Shown here: positions 11,720 to 24,599 of the stretch, piece by piece
Layout of the letters: each line of letters begins with the position of its first letter
Numbering within the stretch: position 1 is the stretch's first letter
DNA from: Salticus scenicus
Taxonomy: Eukaryota; Arthropoda; Arachnida; Araneae; Salticidae
Assembly (NCBI GenBank): GCA_963930645.1
Contig: OZ005656.1
Span: 187,189,880 to 187,253,879, forward strand
Direction of reading: 5' to 3'
Length of the DNA: 64,000 nucleotides
Program-made: the position numbers and the translations under genes
The notes under the pieces: model-generated
Databases searched by the model: none
The model's input: the letters and a program-made list of their open reading frames with translations, nothing else
What the model was told of the DNA's origin: nothing

Positions 11720-13800
11720 AACCGAAAATTCTGTTAGGCATATATATTGAACTTTACAGTAAATACGTGTCACCCGCTGCGCTGGAAATTGCGCAGTGTA
11801 AAGTTCAAACAAAGAGCAAAATATGCATTGCAGCTGACGGACAGAAGTTTCAACATCGATACTTACACACTGCTTTTACCAGTGTAACTGCTTGCGTTGA
11901 GCAGTTAGAGTGAGAACAGACTTTTGTGAGTATCCTGTAATTTGTTTATATCGTAATGAAATTCTAATGAAACTTATTTCAGGCGAAGATCATTACGACA
12001 ACAAAGAAAGTATTAAAATTAAATCATCTCTTACGAAGTTATAAGCTAACAAATTTCAACAACAACAACGAGAAACATGGTTTGTATTGAGAACCTCTTC
12101 CTTTATAAAGTCGGCTTAAAACGCCTATGCGTTAATCGATGTGACCTCATACAATAACCATACTTTGAATTTTACATAGCATAAATGTCACCCGCTACGC
12201 TACAACGTATGCAATGTTTTTGAAGTGTGCACAAAATAGGAAATTGTGAACAAACAAATGCACGTTTTAAGCGTTCTGTTTTTAGAATTAATGTCTAAAC
12301 TATCTTTGCGTACTACATCGGTGATGCTCTGCATTGTTATAATTCACTTTTTTCCCCTGTAGGCGGTTTTTAGGCGGTTGAATCGCATAGCACATGCCCA
12401 CTTTACTGTACCTACATACCACTTTTATGACTCTAGCTGCAGCTGTTCAGCAGTTAAAAGAGTCGGGACTGACTTTTTTGGGCATCCTGTATTTTCTTTT
12501 GATCGTAAAGATCTTACAATGGGACCTATTTCAGACAAAGACCTTTACAATAAAACAAAAAGTATCAAAATCGGATAATCCGTTCAGAAGTTATGAGCTA
12601 ACAAACAAAAACAAAAAGAAAAAAAACATACGCTTTGAATTGAGAACCTCCTCCTTTTTGAAGTCGGTTAATTAGAGCATTTCTTACGAAGTTATAAGCT
12701 TACAAACACCAACAACAACACATAGCAAGAGTTAAGAACACCCTCCTTTCTGAAGTTGGTTGAAAACGACTTTGCGCTAATCGATGTGACCGCTTACAGT
12801 AACAGTACTTTGAACCACAGAGTATACGTGTCATCCGCTACGCTGTAAAGGATGCAACGTAGTTCAAGTGTGCACAGTGTAGGAAATTGCGAACAAACAA
12901 TTGCACGTTTTAAGCGTTCTATTTTTAGCAATAATGTCTAAAAACTGTCTTTTTGTAGTAAATCGATGATACGCTACAACTTAGTAATTAACTTTTCTCC
13001 CATCTTGAACCGTTTTCGAGATAGGAGCGCTAATGCCGCTGTTTTTCACCAGATGGCGCTTTATTTTCTTTAGATTGTAAAGATGTTATAATGGGACCTA
13101 CTTCAGACCAAGATCTCTACAACAAAGCAAAAAGTATCAAGTAACCGTATTTTGAACTATATAGCGTATGTCTCACCAGCTACGCTACTACGTGAGCAAT
13201 GTAGCTCAAGTGTGTAAAGTGTAAGAAATTGCGAACAAAAAAAGTCACGCTTTTAGCCTTGTGCTTTTAGCATCAATGTCAAAACTATCTTTTCGTACTA
13301 AATCGATGATGCTCTGCAATTTTATAATTAACTTCTTCCCCCTGTCTTGAACCGTTTCCGAGATAGAAACGCTAGCATGAATGTCTAAACTGTCTTTTTG
13401 TACTAAATCGATGATAATCTTCAACTTTCTAATTCACTTTTTTTCTCTAGAACCGTTTTCGAGATAGGAACACTAACTCCACTATTTTCCACCAGGTGGC
13501 GCAGCAAGCAGTTTAACCTTGTACTGCAGGGCCACTTTACTATACTTACATACCATTTTTATCACTATAGCTGCAGCCGTTTAGCAGTTAAAAGAGTTGG
13601 GACTGATTTTTTTGGGCACCCTGTATTTTCTTTAGATCGTAAAGATATTACAATGGGACCTATTGCAGACCAAGACCTTTTCAACAAAACAAAAAGTATC
13701 AAAATCGGAGCATCCGTTCAGAAGTTATGAGCTAACAAACATAAAAAAAACATACGGTTTGAATTGAGAACCTTCCTTCTTTTTTTGAAGTCGGTTAAAA
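11720..13800. repeat. Interspersed repeat cluster, probably retroposon-derived
   Basis: Several mutually related stretches repeat with different endpoints. A CACCCGCTRCGCT phrase occurs near 11770, 12188, 12835 and 13170. A CGAGATAGGAACGCTAAC/GGTGGCGC phrase occurs near 13017, 13345 and 13447. A block with CAGCAGTTAAAAGAG and GGGCATCCTGTATTTTCTT occurs at 12390-12500 and 13530-13630. A tail with TTCAGAAGTTATGAGCTAAC and GAAGTCGGTTAA occurs at 12490-12672 and 13620-13799. Tails ending GAAGTCGGTTAA are known from arthropod non-LTR-type repeats. The frames at 12378-12675 are artefacts of this. Confidence 0.65.
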
Positions 13801-14721
13801 ATTATGATAAAACGACATGAAAACGCCACCTATAAGACGATTTGGACAAACATTTGACAGGCTTTAATTTAATTCAAGATGCAACTACACAGGCATTTGC
13901 ATGGTGTTCTGTGCATCAGTTTTTGAACTACACCTGCCACAAAATTTTTGGCTGCCAGGTACACACAGACATTTTCTGAATATAGTAAAATATACCTCTG
14001 TACCTCTAAAAATATGCAAATTGTACCAATATTTCTCTCTCAAAGTATTACTTAATATTTAATTGTGAATTATTCTACCTATTCTCAATAACACCTCATT
14101 ACATAAAGATGGAAAAACTGTTCGATTAATTTGTCGCAAAAATTGTCAAATTTTTATATAAATACAAAATTTTACTATTAAAATTACTTTACTTTTCTTT
14201 TTTTTCTTGGTTGCAAATTACATAAATATATATCTATATTATATAGATACTATATGCCTTTTGTAATTTATAATGTTTACTTTTGTAATCTATATCGCTT
14301 ATAAGCAAATAAGTCATACCTTATACATCCGTATAGGCATTGAGAAAATGAAAGTTGGAGTGAATATTATTTATAATATACAGGAATTAATATTATTTAT
14401 AAAGTTTTATTTCATGAAGCGAATATACGATATGTATTAATTGTATAAATAAAATGGGTTAAAAAACTGAATTATCATAACCATTACTTTATGTTGGTAC
14501 TTTTGATTCATTTGAAACTTTAGCGAAAAACATTATGAAAATTAAGAAATAAAAACTGCCCTCATAAATTAAAGGGCCCCAACTCCAACATTTTCTGAAA
14601 TATTTTTTTGTAGTATTTCCGAAAAACTGGAGTTGAAGACATTATAAATTCAAATATAACTCAACGCTATATTGGATTTAGCTTTCTAACGTCCTAAACA
14701 ATTGTAATGTTTACTTTCTTT

Positions 14722-14835
14722 TATCCCCAGTAGCACATCTTCTCCGAAAAGCATCCCCAGGATGTCCTGTGGATAAAAAGGAAAACCTATGGACCTTCTC
14801 AGGATGTTCTGTGGACAAGTGTGCTACTAGGGATA
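14722..14835. mobile_element. 114-bp mini-MITE
   Basis: The termini are TATCCCCAGTAGCACA and TGTGCTACTAGGGATA, a 16-bp inverted repeat with one mismatch. Inside is an imperfect direct repeat (AGGATGTCCTGTGGA and AGGATGTTCTGTGGA) about 46 bp apart. It is far too small to encode anything. Confidence 0.65.
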
Positions 14836-14889
14836 TTTTCAGCAGAAGAAAGCATTGGATTCGTAAAAAAAAATTTTGAGTAGTAGTTT

Positions 14890-15540
14890 TCTATGAACTT
14901 ACCCGTTTTGAGAAGGGGAGAACACGATTTTACCATTTTTAGAAAATGTCTGTCTGTGTGTGACAAAATATTTTATGGCAATTATACCTCAAGAACTATT
15001 GCTCAGAATTTCATATAAATTTATATGTAGTTGCACTTTGACATAAATTAGTGCCTATCAAGTTCTGGTGTAAATTTCTCAACAGGTGGCGCTGTTACAC
15101 AGATATTTTTCCCATTTAAGGGAAAGCTATATACTCAGGTTCTATTGGATATAATCGAACAAAACTTGATATATAAAAGAAATATTATGAAACATTATGC
15201 TGCTTCAGTTTGGGTACCGGTCGATAGCTGGCCTTGCTATGCTGCAATTTCTTTCGCAAATGGGAAGGCTATATTTCAGATTCTTTTGCATATAATTGCA
15301 TATGGTTTATGATAAGGACATTATGAAACACTGTGTTGATTTAATATTGCTTCATATCGGCCAGGAAGTGGTGCTACTGTTTTCCAATTTACTCCGTGAA
15401 CAAGAATGTTAAATCCCTAAATTTTATGGTATATAAATGCACTAAATTTGATATGTGAGATAAAATTTTTGAAAACAAATGCTGAATTTTGTGCATGTTA
15501 GTAAGGGATGGTGTTATATATAAAGACATAGAAGAAAGTT
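14890..15540. repeat. Three old copies of a ~190-bp unit
   Basis: Stretches around 15085, 15250 and 15370 each pair a GGCGCTGTT-like or GGTGCTACTG phrase with a line on a growing AT phrase (AAGCTATATACTCAGGTTCT, AAGGCTATATTTCAGATTCT). The copies are strongly diverged and have no coding capacity. The same style of repeat returns at 47.4-48.2 and 60.3-61.0 kb. Confidence 0.5.
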
Positions 15541-15559
15541 GTGGGATGCCTACAACATA

Positions 15560-16815
15560 GGGGAGACTGGGGTACCATGGGCCAGTCCCTATAATTGTGT
15601 TTATTTATTTATTATTTTTTATGGTTCGTATTTTGGTACATAGATAGCATTATAGTGATGAAACTTAGCCAGCAACTTCATACCTACCTGACAATTTAGA
15701 CATTTTATTCTAGAAAGTTGGTTTGTAGTAGCCAAAAGTAAATATTTCCTGCTGAAGATTTTTTGTTTTCTTCATTCAAGAATTGTGTTCCGAAAGATAT
15801 TACATAGTATAAAAGAGAGGTAAGGGCATCCATTATTATATTTAATCTGACTAAAATAATTTAAAAAATGATTAGCTTTATATATATATATATATATTCT
15901 GTCAGAAATCCACACGGGGTACAATGGTCCATTTACACCAGTTCTCTGTCGTAATAAACTGATTTACGAAATTTACATTTTTGAAATGTTAGCTATAAAT
16001 TATACTTAAAAATTTCATAGTTAGCCTTAAATAGATCTATTATGTCTTCAGAGAGAATAAGAAAGCAATTTACTATGAAGTTTTTTCTTATGTATTTTTA
16101 ATAACCATTCAGTTACTTTTGTATTCTTATATTTTTACAAATATCATACAGCTATAACGAACTGAATTAAATAATGCAATTAAAAAATGATAATAAAAAT
16201 AAATTTGACGAAAAAGACAGTTTTGCGTTTTATTGGTTTAATTACAGAAATAAAAGATAAAGAATTTGTTTCTGTGAGATTCATGCAACGAAAATCTAAT
16301 CAAGATCTCTACACTTTTTTCTGAGACTGTTGATGTATCTCTTGTAAATTTTCAAGCTATTGTAATGATGAGTCTTCCAGACCCTACAACTTCACAAGAA
16401 AACAGCAGACTTTCAGTGACACAAAAATCATCTAGTGTATCATTTTCTAATTTTAATGTTCATTAATTTACATTATTTGTATGAATCGAAGACATAAACA
16501 AATATAATATATTCTACATTTTACACTATTAAATAACACATTTGATTAGTATAATTTTTAAATTTGACCTGTGGTCCATAGTAGCCCGTGTCATGGACCA
16601 TTGTACCCTGGGGTTGGTAGAATGGTCCATTTTGTCAGTTGCTATTAAAAATTTTTATTAAATAAAGTCAACATAATTATTGCTTTTGACTGAGTGCAAC
16701 ATAAGACCCAATATATATATAGGAAATATGCACACATATTTTCAATAGCTAGAAATCATTACTTTGTGAGTAAACACTTAAAATTTCCAAGATTGGTCAA
16801 TTGTACCCCGGTCAG
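15560..16815. mobile_element. 1.25-kb degraded DNA transposon with GGGG..CCCC ends
   Basis: The left end GGGGAGACTGGGGTACCATG and the right end ATTGTACCCCGGTC are imperfect inverted repeats. The motif GGTACAATGGTCC recurs inside at about 15914 and (both strands) 16565-16635. A broken coding trace lies at 16258-16465. The element looks old. Confidence 0.5.
16258..16465 (+). pseudogene. Possible transposase C-terminal remnant
   Basis: Two plus-strand pieces in different frames look protein-like. The first is KEFVSVRFMQRKSNQDLYTFF, ended by a stop near 16320. The second has SLVNFQAIVMMSLPDPTTSQ and ends at TAA near 16465, so a frameshift separates them. The first piece resembles the V+F..KK..Y segment near the C terminus of some DDE transposases, but this match is from memory and weak. 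Its place inside a terminal-inverted-repeat element supports a transposase origin. Confidence 0.25.
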
Positions 16816-17253
16816 AACATTGAATATGCTCCTTTGAATGAAATAATTTTTCTTAAAGTGTTTTGCTCAAAATTTTACAAAAACACTTGTTATTGTAAAA
16901 TTTTGGCTTCTGAGGAAAGGAGAATGGGAAACAAAGAAAGGGAATTCGGTGCAGAAATACTGTTTTTGTTATTATGACTTACCGTTTTATATATTATTAA
17001 AATAAATTAGAATACTTAAGTTCTGATAATCATAAATTTATATCAGGATTATTTTTGAAATTCTGATACAAGATCAGAATTTTTTTCAGCAAGATCTGAA
17101 TTTGATCAGTCTATCTTAGGAAAAAAACAGACTGATTTAAATTATCAACTCTATTATTTAATATAATATAATTTATAAAATTCAAAAAATTCAATTTAAT
17201 TTAGGTTTTGAAAAATATTTAAAATGTCTATTAAAGTGCATTTGTATGAAGTA

Positions 17254-17486
17254 CAGCCGGTAACAAAAGTGTCCGAACACTAGCAAAAATTCCTATGTAA
17301 TTCCTTCATACGGCTTTGTTAAACAAATCCTTGTCGAATCATGTTCTTACTTGAACTATTTTTCTTACTATTCTTAGTCAATGTAAGAACATGATTCGAT
17401 AAGGATTTATTTAACAAAACCGTATGAAGGGTACATTTTTTACATAGGAATTTTTGCTAGTGTTCGGACACTTTTGTTACCGACTG
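17254..17486. mobile_element. Palindromic mariner-like MITE (233 bp)
   Basis: The ends are CAGCCGGTAACAAAAGTGTC and GACACTTTTGTTACCGACTG, with TA flanks. The inverted repeat covers nearly the whole element: left 17254-17365, right 17377-17486, meeting near 17371. Relatives lie at 20838-20983 and 34098-34256. CAGT-type ends with TA targets point to the Tc1/mariner superfamily. Confidence 0.85.
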
Positions 17487-17927
17487 TATTTTTGGAAAAA
17501 TTGGACATTGAATTGATTAAACTTTTTACATTGAGTTCATGATGAAAAGTGAAAACCATGAATTTAGTGCATGTTACCGTTATCATTTTATTATTATTAT
17601 TATTTATTTATTAATTATCACATACATCATTTAAGTTTTGAAATGTGTTCATGGACTATAATATTTATTAAATCAGTGCATGGTGAATTTAGAACTTATT
17701 ATCTAACACCATAAATTGCTTAGTGAGGGCATTTTACTACCGTATGTTCTTTTTTTTTTTTTAACTTCTTGTTGATTTTTAAACATTATATGAGACATAA
17801 AATGCATTAATCGACAGTGATACTTAACAAATTAAATTCTTAACCCTGCTGCTGTGTTGAAGTTCATTATGAACCAAAACCAACAAATATGATTTTTTTT
17901 CTATCGAATACTTTCTTCAAAAAAAAA

Positions 17928-17958
<31 letters not shown>

Positions 17959-18126
17959 GAAAGAATCGTTATATTAACTTTGTTAAAAATAATTATAATA
18001 AAGTACTGTTACTTATAGAAATTTAAATCATTGGGTGTAATTGGACTGTTGGGTGTAATCGCCTGTTAAAAATAGAAGGTCATTTAATCTATTCAAAGTG
18101 AGCACAGCAACTTATAACTGATATGT

Positions 18127-20000
18127 AGGTGCATAGTAATTTAATCAGTTTAATCTTTGTTATTAATTCTCACGTTCAATTTCAGTACTCAAAATATGTA
18201 CTCAAAGTAAGGTCATTTCCAGTGTTTAATATTGCACTTTTATACACTGTTATAAATTCAGTGTATGCAGTTCGTAAGCAAGGAATATATTTCATAATTC
18301 GTATAGATGCGTATTAGTATAAGTTTTTTAATAGTTGTTATTAATTCTGATAGTAGCTTCAGTACTGAAAATAATATGCAGTACTTTATACTGTAAGGAA
18401 GAAAAACTAATAGTATAAATGAGATATCGTCGTTTTGCATTCGTATATACATCTTGTTGATTATTTATGATATAAAATGTTCGAATTGACAGTTATAAAT
18501 TCAATATATACAATTCGTAAGCAAGGAATATATTTCATAATTCACATAGGCACATACTAATGTAAGCTTTTTAATTTTCATAGTCAGTTTCAGTAATGAA
18601 ATATGCGTCAAATAAAATTATTTTCATTATTTAATGTTAAATATGTTGGACTTTTCTGTAAGGAGAAAAAAATAATAGTACAAATAATATATATATTCAG
18701 GGATGAGATTTTTCAGCTTTTCAGCTGATTTTAGCTTTTTTAATATATTTAGCTTTTCAGATTTTTTTATTTTTTCAGCTTTTTTTATGTTTCTGATGTG
18801 CATTTGTTCTTTTCTTATACATTGAAGATTAAAATAAATATTTATTACTCAAATATAATAGATTTTTTCATCAAAATTCTAGTATTTCATTCCAACGTCT
18901 TGTCTTTGAGTACAGTTTCAGATTTTTTGTATTTTTGCTAATCTCATCCCTATATATATATATATATATATATATTGCATTTATATATATTTCTTACTGA
19001 TTATTTATGAAATAAAATGTGCGAATTGACTGTTATAAATTCAAGATGTATACAATTCGTAAGTAAGGAATATATTTCATAATTAACATAGGCGCATATT
19101 AATTGTAATCTTTTTAATAGTATTTATTAATTTTCATAGTCAAATTCAGTAATGAAATATGTGTCATATAAAATTAATTCTATTGTTTAATATTAAATAT
19201 GTTGGACTTTATACTGTAAGGAGGAAAATAATATAGTATAAATGAAATATTTCCTGTTTGCCTTTACATAATATACTTCTGATTGATTATTTATGATATA
19301 AAATGTGTGAATTGACTGTTATAAAATAAATGTATACAATTCGTAAGCAAGGTATATATTTCATAATTCGTATAGCTTTTTAATAGTGTTATGAATTTTC
19401 ATAGTCAGTTTCAGTAAAGAAATATGTGTCAAATAAAATTATTTGCATTGTTTAATGTTAAATATGTTGGACTTAATAAGGAAGAAAAAATAATAGCATA
19501 AATGAGATTTTTTGCATTTATATTTATTTCTTGTTGATTATTTGTGATATGAAGTGTGCGAATTAATTGTTATAAATTCAACATATGCAATTCGTAAGCA
19601 AGGTATATATTTCATAATTCGTATAGCTTTTTAATAGTGTTATGAATTTTCATAGTCAGTTTCAGTAAAGAAATATGTGTCAAATAAAATTATTTGCATT
19701 GTTTAATGTTAAATATGTTGGACTTAATAAGGAAGAAAAAATAATAGCATAAATGAGATTTTTTGCATTTATATTTATTTCTTGTTGATTATTTGTGATA
19801 TGAAGTGTGCGAATTAATTGTTATAAATTCAACATATGCAATTCATAAGTAAGGAATTTATTTCATAATTCATATATATAGATGCATAGTCATGTAAGCT
19901 TTTTAATAGTTGTTATTAATTCTTCATCAGTTTCAGTAAAGAAACATGAATCAAATAAAATTATTTTCATTGTTTAATGTTAAATATATTGGAGTATATT
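18127..20000. repeat. ~250-bp tandem array, six to seven copies
   Basis: The marker ATTCGTAAGCAAGGAATATA recurs near 18269, 18512, 19053, 19341, 19590 and 19841. Spacing is 243 to 288 bp, except for the 541-bp gap that contains a hAT-like insertion (18698-18951). The copies around 19330-19830 are almost identical over about 250 bp, so that part duplicated recently. The two frames listed in the first copies are by-products of the repeat. Confidence 0.85.
18698..18951 (+). mobile_element. hAT-like MITE inserted in tandem array
   Basis: It begins CAGGGATGAGATTTTTCAGC and ends GCTAATCTCATCCCTA. The flanks are TATATAT-rich on both sides, compatible with the 8-bp target duplication of hAT elements but not diagnostic. 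The interior is rich in CTTTTCAGCT phrases. A second copy, reversed, is at 55460-55780. Confidence 0.65.
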
Positions 20001-20462
20001 GTTAGGTGGGAAAAAAATTTGGATTTATAAATAGGAATTTTTTCTTTTCTTTTCTTTTTTATGTTTATTTCTATTCTTTTGTCTTATTTATTATCAATCA
20101 AAAAGCAATAACCAGCATCAGATTAAGAAGGACAGATAATATGTACATTCTCTGTATAACTGCAATTAGAATAATTTTACCAAGCATAAATTATACTTAT
20201 TATGCACATCAATTGTATATCAATTGTACATCAATTGTATATTAATAGGTTAATTGTACTAATATTACACGAAATGAAGCATAAAACATTCATACTACAT
20301 AAATTATGTATATTATTTAAGTGCCACAAACATTGCGTGATTTAATTTTATTTACTGAGAATAATGTACAACTCGATTTTATTGTTATTACTATTATTAT
20401 TATTGTTATTATTATTATTATATATTTTTCTTTTTCTGTTTAATTGCATTTATTTTGTATAG

Positions 20463-20532
20463 GTCCGAAAGACGACTGGAAAGAAAATCTCCTTGTCCTC
20501 GTAAATTTGAAGCTGAAATTCTGTATTTCTGA
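20463..20532 (+). CDS. Possible 3' terminal coding exon
   Basis: A pyrimidine-rich acceptor ending TTTTGTATAG (20462) is followed by a GC-richer frame of 22 codons ending in TGA at 20530-20532. It reads SERRLERKSPCPRKFEAEIL and two more residues. The DNA after the stop is extremely AT-rich, with AATAAA-type signals (for example about 20768), as expected of a 3' UTR. The exon begins after one leftover base of a split codon. I do not recognise the C terminus, and no upstream exon can be linked with confidence. Confidence 0.3.
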
Positions 20533-20539
20533 AGTTTGT

Positions 20540-20880
20540 GATAAATAATAATTTTATAATATTTTTAATACATAGATTTTTAGTTTATTTATCATGTTGC
20601 ATATTTTACTAAATTTTTTATTGGTAAATATTTTCATTTATTAACATATAAATTTACGTCGTAATATATAAATTACGTCTAATTACACATACATTAAGCA
20701 CGTTTTTATCATTATTGGGTAAAAAAATGTATTCATATTTATTTTATATTTGCAATCTTATACATTAATAAATCTATATTCGGAGTAAAAAACAAAAGAT
20801 ATGGAATAGCGCAAATTTTTGTCAGACCTTATAGGTACAGTAGACAGCAAAATTATTCGAGCGCTAGCAATAAATTCCAT

Positions 20881-20917
<37 letters not shown>

Positions 20918-22200
20918 CTGTTTTGTTACTTTTTTTTTACATAGGAATTATTGTTAGCACTCGAATAATTTTGCTACCAACTGTAGATACCTGTGGAGGT
21001 ATAAAACAACTAAAATTACAATGCAAATTTCGTACTAAATTTGGAAACACAATAATTTTATATATTTATGTATAACATAACAAGTAATTTTTAAATTAGC
21101 TATTTAAAATATAGAAAACAAATGAAACTTTTTAACTGCTCTAATTTACATTTTTTATATAGAATTTTTTTAAATGAAAATTTAGTTTTCAAACGATAAA
21201 AATTTTGCAAAAAATGAAAAAAAAGAACTTATAAATTTTATATTACTATGTAAATAAATAATCTTACAAATTTATTTAAAGATATATTAGATATAATTTT
21301 TATTTAAAATTATATAATAAAAATTGTTTAACGTATATATTTAGTTCTACGGTTTTTAATTTAAGTACTCTATTGAAAATAATAATAATAATAATAATAA
21401 TGTAAGTAGCTTTAAAATATATTTAATATAAAATTCTCAAGCATATGTTCTAAATACAATTAATTTTTATTCTTTTCTCAAAAGCATGAAAAGTCTAAAA
21501 CCATGTTTTATGTATGATAATGTTAATACAAATAATAAAGTGCATTGTAAATTACCAGTATGAAGTTATCCCATAATTCATTATAATATATTAAAATTCA
21601 TTATAATATATAAATTTACTTGATTAATACTCTTTTCGTGTCATTGTGTCTATAATATAAATTTATGCTACATTCAGAAATAAATTTTTATTAATTTAAT
21701 GCAAAACACTCTTATAATATTAAAATATAAAATACATAATATTAAAATATATAACATTAAAAATAAACATATTTTTAGAACAATATTTAATAGATAAGAA
21801 TATTTAACACCAATACTTTTTATTACATGGTTTATATTTTTATTAAACAAAAACTTTTAAGTGCTTTATACTTATCGGCAATAATAATAAAACTTATTTT
21901 AGAAAGTAAGAGAGAAAATATTTCTATAGAGGCATAAAATAAAGGCTAAGAAAAGGACAAAAAATAAATTTTTAAACAGAAATAAAATTTTATTTTTTCA
22001 TTTTAAAAACTTTCACACCAAGGATAAAATTTATTATCTTTATTTTTATTATAATTTTAATTCTTAATTCAGATATTACTTTTCAACCGTTTCAGTATTT
22101 TACAATGTTTGCTAATTTATAAGTTTGAAATACTAAAATAAGATTATCGTGACTAACCGTATAATGGATACAAATCTTCAATAATTTATGATTTATCCAA
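20540..22200. other. AT-rich spacer with one MITE
   Basis: Apart from the MITE at 20838-20983 and a (TAA)n tract near 21380-21400, this stretch is featureless and more than 80 % A/T. There are no frames or splice signals worth calling. Confidence 0.6.
20838..20983. mobile_element. Mariner-like MITE with TA flanks (146 bp)
   Basis: Its ends are CAGTAGACAGCAAAATTATT and AATAATTTTGCTACCAACTG, flanked by TA. The inverted repeat continues through a GCGCTAGCAATAAATTCC phrase and its partner GGAATTATTGTTAGCACTC. A poly-A tract (20885-20913) has grown in the middle. It is related to the elements at 17254 and 34098. Confidence 0.8.
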
Positions 22201-22686
22201 CAGTAATTACAAAGATTTAATAAACAATAATTAATAAATTTAGTAATATTAGCCTGCCAAGATGTAAACATTGTGATGGAATAATTAACGATATATTTAA
22301 TAGCTGAAATTTTAAAATTAAAATCAAAGAAATGTTGCTGAAAAAATTAATATCATTAGCTTCTAAGTATTAATATTTTAGCTGATATTGGTAGATTTAC
22401 TTTTAAAGTAGAATAAATATCGTTAAAGGTTTGTTTAGGCTGAAGTATAAATCCTGTTAGATACTTGAGAAACATTAATATTTTCAATTTTCACAATTGA
22501 ATTTTTAATGTTGTTATCGAAAGCACTACTGGTAGTGCTTTAATTTTCTTTATAGTCTGTGAGGAAGTTTTTTAAGTTTAGATAATTATTGTACACAAGT
22601 TCTTTAATTTATATTAAAATGAATTAGTTGAAAGTATTAGATTCGTCAGAATCGAAATGAAAATAGAATAACGTAATTAATTATTT

Positions 22687-23173
22687 CAGGGGTTGATCCA
22701 TTCAAAATTTGGGTCCTTTTTTAACCCCTTTCACAAAATTCAAATGCATAAAAAGGAATCTTTCACAAAATTCAAACCCATATAAAAGGACACTTCACTC
22801 ACAGTATTCAAATCTATAAAAAGGGACCCTCCACAAAATTCAAATCTATACAAGGGGATTCTTCACAATATTCAAATTTATAAAATGAGTCCCTTCTCAA
22901 GATTTTTGTTTTATAAAAATGATCCTTTTGATAATGTTTCGTTGTTTTCAGTATTACTTTTAATTAATGCATTAATTTATCTCAACGGAACTCTATTAAC
23001 TTGATATTTTAAACATTATGCACAGTGAGTGTAAAAATGGAAGGTTTTTACAGGATATTTTATTTTTTTCACAAATATATTTTATTTTTCACAAAAATAA
23101 ATAAAAATTTCACAAAAATATTTCGTTTTTCCTCAAAAAGGTACCCAAAAAATTAAAAACTGGATCGACCCCG
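22687..23173. mobile_element. hAT-like element with internal short tandem repeat
   Basis: The termini are CAGGGGTTGATCCA and TGGATCGACCCCGG. Inside, at 22725-22910, a ~45-bp unit containing CACAAAATTCAAA and AAAAGGGACCC is repeated about five times with variation. CAGGGG ends suggest the hAT superfamily. I could not confirm an 8-bp target duplication. Confidence 0.6.
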
Positions 23174-23220
23174 GTATTTAAATCCTATAATAAATAATTT
23201 ATACTTTTAATTTTATAGCT

Positions 23221-23222
23221 AA

Positions 23223-23282
<60 letters not shown>
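23221..23282. repeat. (GA)n microsatellite
   Basis: About 60 bp of nearly pure GA repeat lies inside a unit of the surrounding tandem family. Confidence 0.95.
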
Positions 23283-23286
<4 letters not shown>

Positions 23287-24599
23287 AATCATATAGATTT
23301 TACAGAAAATTTTAATATTTTTTAGCTTCCCGCAGCAGAATATTTTTGAATATTCTGCAACAAATTTTCAAATGGTGGAAAATGTTTTGTAGGACATGCA
23401 TGCATTTTACAAATTTACTCTCACAATATTATTTCACACTCTCATAAGAAATACATATCTTACACAAGTTCAGTGTGCTCTAATATACGTGTATAATAGC
23501 AAAAAAAATAATTAATAAATAAATATTAAAATAACACTTTAAAAATATTTTTACTTAAAATTTAAAAAAAAAAAAAAAAAAAAGAATAAACTAAAGCTGG
23601 ATAGAAAATTTAACATGCTCAGAATTTTTTTGATAAATTGAAGAGTGTCTATTCTTGAGGCCATAACTCACAATTTTTCTCCATTAATTTCTAAATATCA
23701 ACAATTATTCCGCAGTAAAATCGTTCGTTCTGCGACATACGTTCCAAATTTGGACAAATTCTACATACTTTGGTGTTTTAACAAGACTTCACAAAATTTT
23801 TGTTACTAAAATTATTAGACAGTTTAAATTATCAATTACACCAACATGACAAACGTATGTATATAAAAGTATATCCCAATAAATTATAAATTATAATTAT
23901 AGTAATAAACAATTTATGCTTTTAATTTAGTAGTTGAAATTTAAAAAAAGAAATCAAATATATTTTGGTGAAAATTTTAATTTTTTTAACTACAGGTTTT
24001 AACAATACTAATATTTAAATTAAATTATTTAATATTGGTTTAATTTGTTATATAAGACCAATATGCGAGACATATATATATGAAGTGAACAAATGTTAAA
24101 AAAGAATTATCTGATTTTATGCAGTTGAATTTACAATGTTGTTATCAAATTCCTGGCTGAACCTAGAATTAGTCAATAATATATTTCTTGAAAATTTTAG
24201 ATATATTTCATAAATAATAACATTTTGAAAATCTTATCGACTGTTAAATAATAATATATTTTTTATTTAATTGTTGAAAATCTAACAGGCTTTTAAGTTG
24301 TCAAAACGAAACTAAAATTATAAAAATCTTACACTTTTTATTAAATAATAATAAACAATTTATAATTATAATTTAATAGCTGAAATTTTAGAAGGAAATA
24401 AAAGGGATTCTTTAGAAATAATTAACATTATTACATTCCAATTTTTTAAAATACTTAATATTCTTCGTACAACGATATGTCTAACTGTATGTTGGTGCTG
24501 AAATTAACGATGTTAGATAAAAAGAAAGCTTTAATATTTTCCGTTTTCCGCAGATGAATTTCTAATGTTGTTATCTGAATCCTGGCTGAACCTAGAACT

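Noticed and set aside
12378..12675. Two overlapping plus-strand frames
   Set aside because: They lie in an interspersed repeat whose second copy (13.5-13.8 kb) does not keep the frame.
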